From NCBI RefSeq assembly GCF_019746665.1, contig NZ_JAIERS010000020.1, forward strand, positions 1 through 64,000: 64,000 nucleotides of DNA, in the 5' to 3' direction. Origin of the DNA: Sphingomonas sp. (GTDB lineage Bacteria > Pseudomonadota > Alphaproteobacteria > Sphingomonadales > Sphingomonadaceae). A program made the translations under genes and the position numbers. Under the pieces are notes generated by a model. The model searched no databases. It was not told the origin of the DNA and saw only the letters and a list, made by a program, of their open reading frames with translations. Shown piece by piece: positions 63,733-64,000 of the stretch. Each line of letters opens with the position of its first letter. Positions within the stretch are counted from its first letter, which is position 1.

Positions 63733-64000
63733 TCAGCTGGCGGTGGTGTTTTTCACCTTCGCCGCATATTCTTCAAAGTTTTTCTTGAAGACGATCGACA
63801 ACTCATCGAGCGCGGCGGTCGCGTCTTCGTCCTTTTTCGGCGGGAAGAGCTTCAGGCCGTTGCCGCCCCAGGCCTTAAACTCGTAATCGATCTTCTGATC
63901 GTTGCCGAATTCGCGGAACAGGAACAGCGTCCGCAGCGAACGGCCATAAATCGCCGCCTTTTGATAGAAGACGTCGGCAACAATCAGCTCGTTATAGCAA
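63733..64000 (-). CDS. C-terminal part of an unidentified protein (runs off the right edge)
   Basis: The minus-strand frame is open from the window edge to TGA at 63735-63733, about 88 residues: YNELIVADVFYQKAAIYGRS ... FREFGNDQKIDYEFKAWGGN ... and ending AAKVKNTTAS. The even spread of charged and aromatic residues and the fit to local codon use mark it as a real gene. The start lies beyond the window. No family recognised. Confidence 0.65.
   Translation of the reverse strand, partial: CYNELIVADVFYQKAAIYGRSLRTLFLFREFGNDQKIDYEFKAWGGNGLKLFPPKKDEDATAALDELSIVFKKNFEEYAAKVKNTTAS

Overview
The window looks like a chromosomal segment of a Sphingomonas-type alphaproteobacterium (high GC, GTG/TTG starts, many ATGA stop/start overlaps). 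The core half carries rpsB-tsf-pyrH-frr-uppS-cdsA-dxr-rseP-bamA-ompH-fabZ, ahcY-divL-tsaE-amgK-murU-addB-addA-trxA, argJ and secA. fabZ follows ompH directly with no lpxD, and there is no lpxA. This fits a sphingomonad, which makes glycosphingolipids instead of lipid A. A pssA/psd pair, AMP nucleosidase and a DivL-type tyrosine 'histidine kinase' point the same way.

Layout. (1) 1-13.8 kb is accessory DNA of plasmid/ICE character on the minus strand: a truncated methyltransferase-helicase (strawberry-notch type), four small unknown genes, a 714-residue ParB-domain protein and an ardC antirestriction gene. Related leader sequences precede three of these genes. (2) The ardC gene is split by a 6.3-kb mobile element (about 6745-13057). 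The element has three overlapping tyrosine-recombinase genes, a small TnpC-like gene and its own complete ardC. It sits exactly in the codons of the HELGH zinc motif, is flanked by CTCGTG direct repeats, and its removal restores a 316-codon ardC frame. (3) 13.9-19.8 kb is a defence island on the plus strand: an AbiEi/AbiEii-type toxin-antitoxin pair, then SIR2, HerA and a DEDDh exonuclease in overlapping frames. (4) 20.2-25.5 kb is a LysR-linked set of small metabolic genes (alpha/beta hydrolase, SDRs, NTF2-like, DUF427, PPOX-like) that includes an internally deleted SDR remnant. (5) 25.1-64 kb is conserved housekeeping DNA.

How the parts work together. The accessory half appears devoted to conflict between genomes: antirestriction (ArdC twice, and possibly the methylase-helicase), abortive-infection modules (AbiE, SIR2-HerA) and a recombinase transposon that carries an ArdC and lands in an ArdC gene. 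The core half covers translation elongation, membrane lipid and isoprenoid supply, outer-membrane assembly, peptidoglycan recycling, recombination repair (AddAB), S-adenosylhomocysteine removal and Sec secretion. No rRNA, tRNA or CRISPR array was recognised.

The strongest candidates for something undescribed are the ArdC-carrying, ArdC-targeting recombinase element, and the SIR2-HerA operon with a translationally coupled DEDDh exonuclease.
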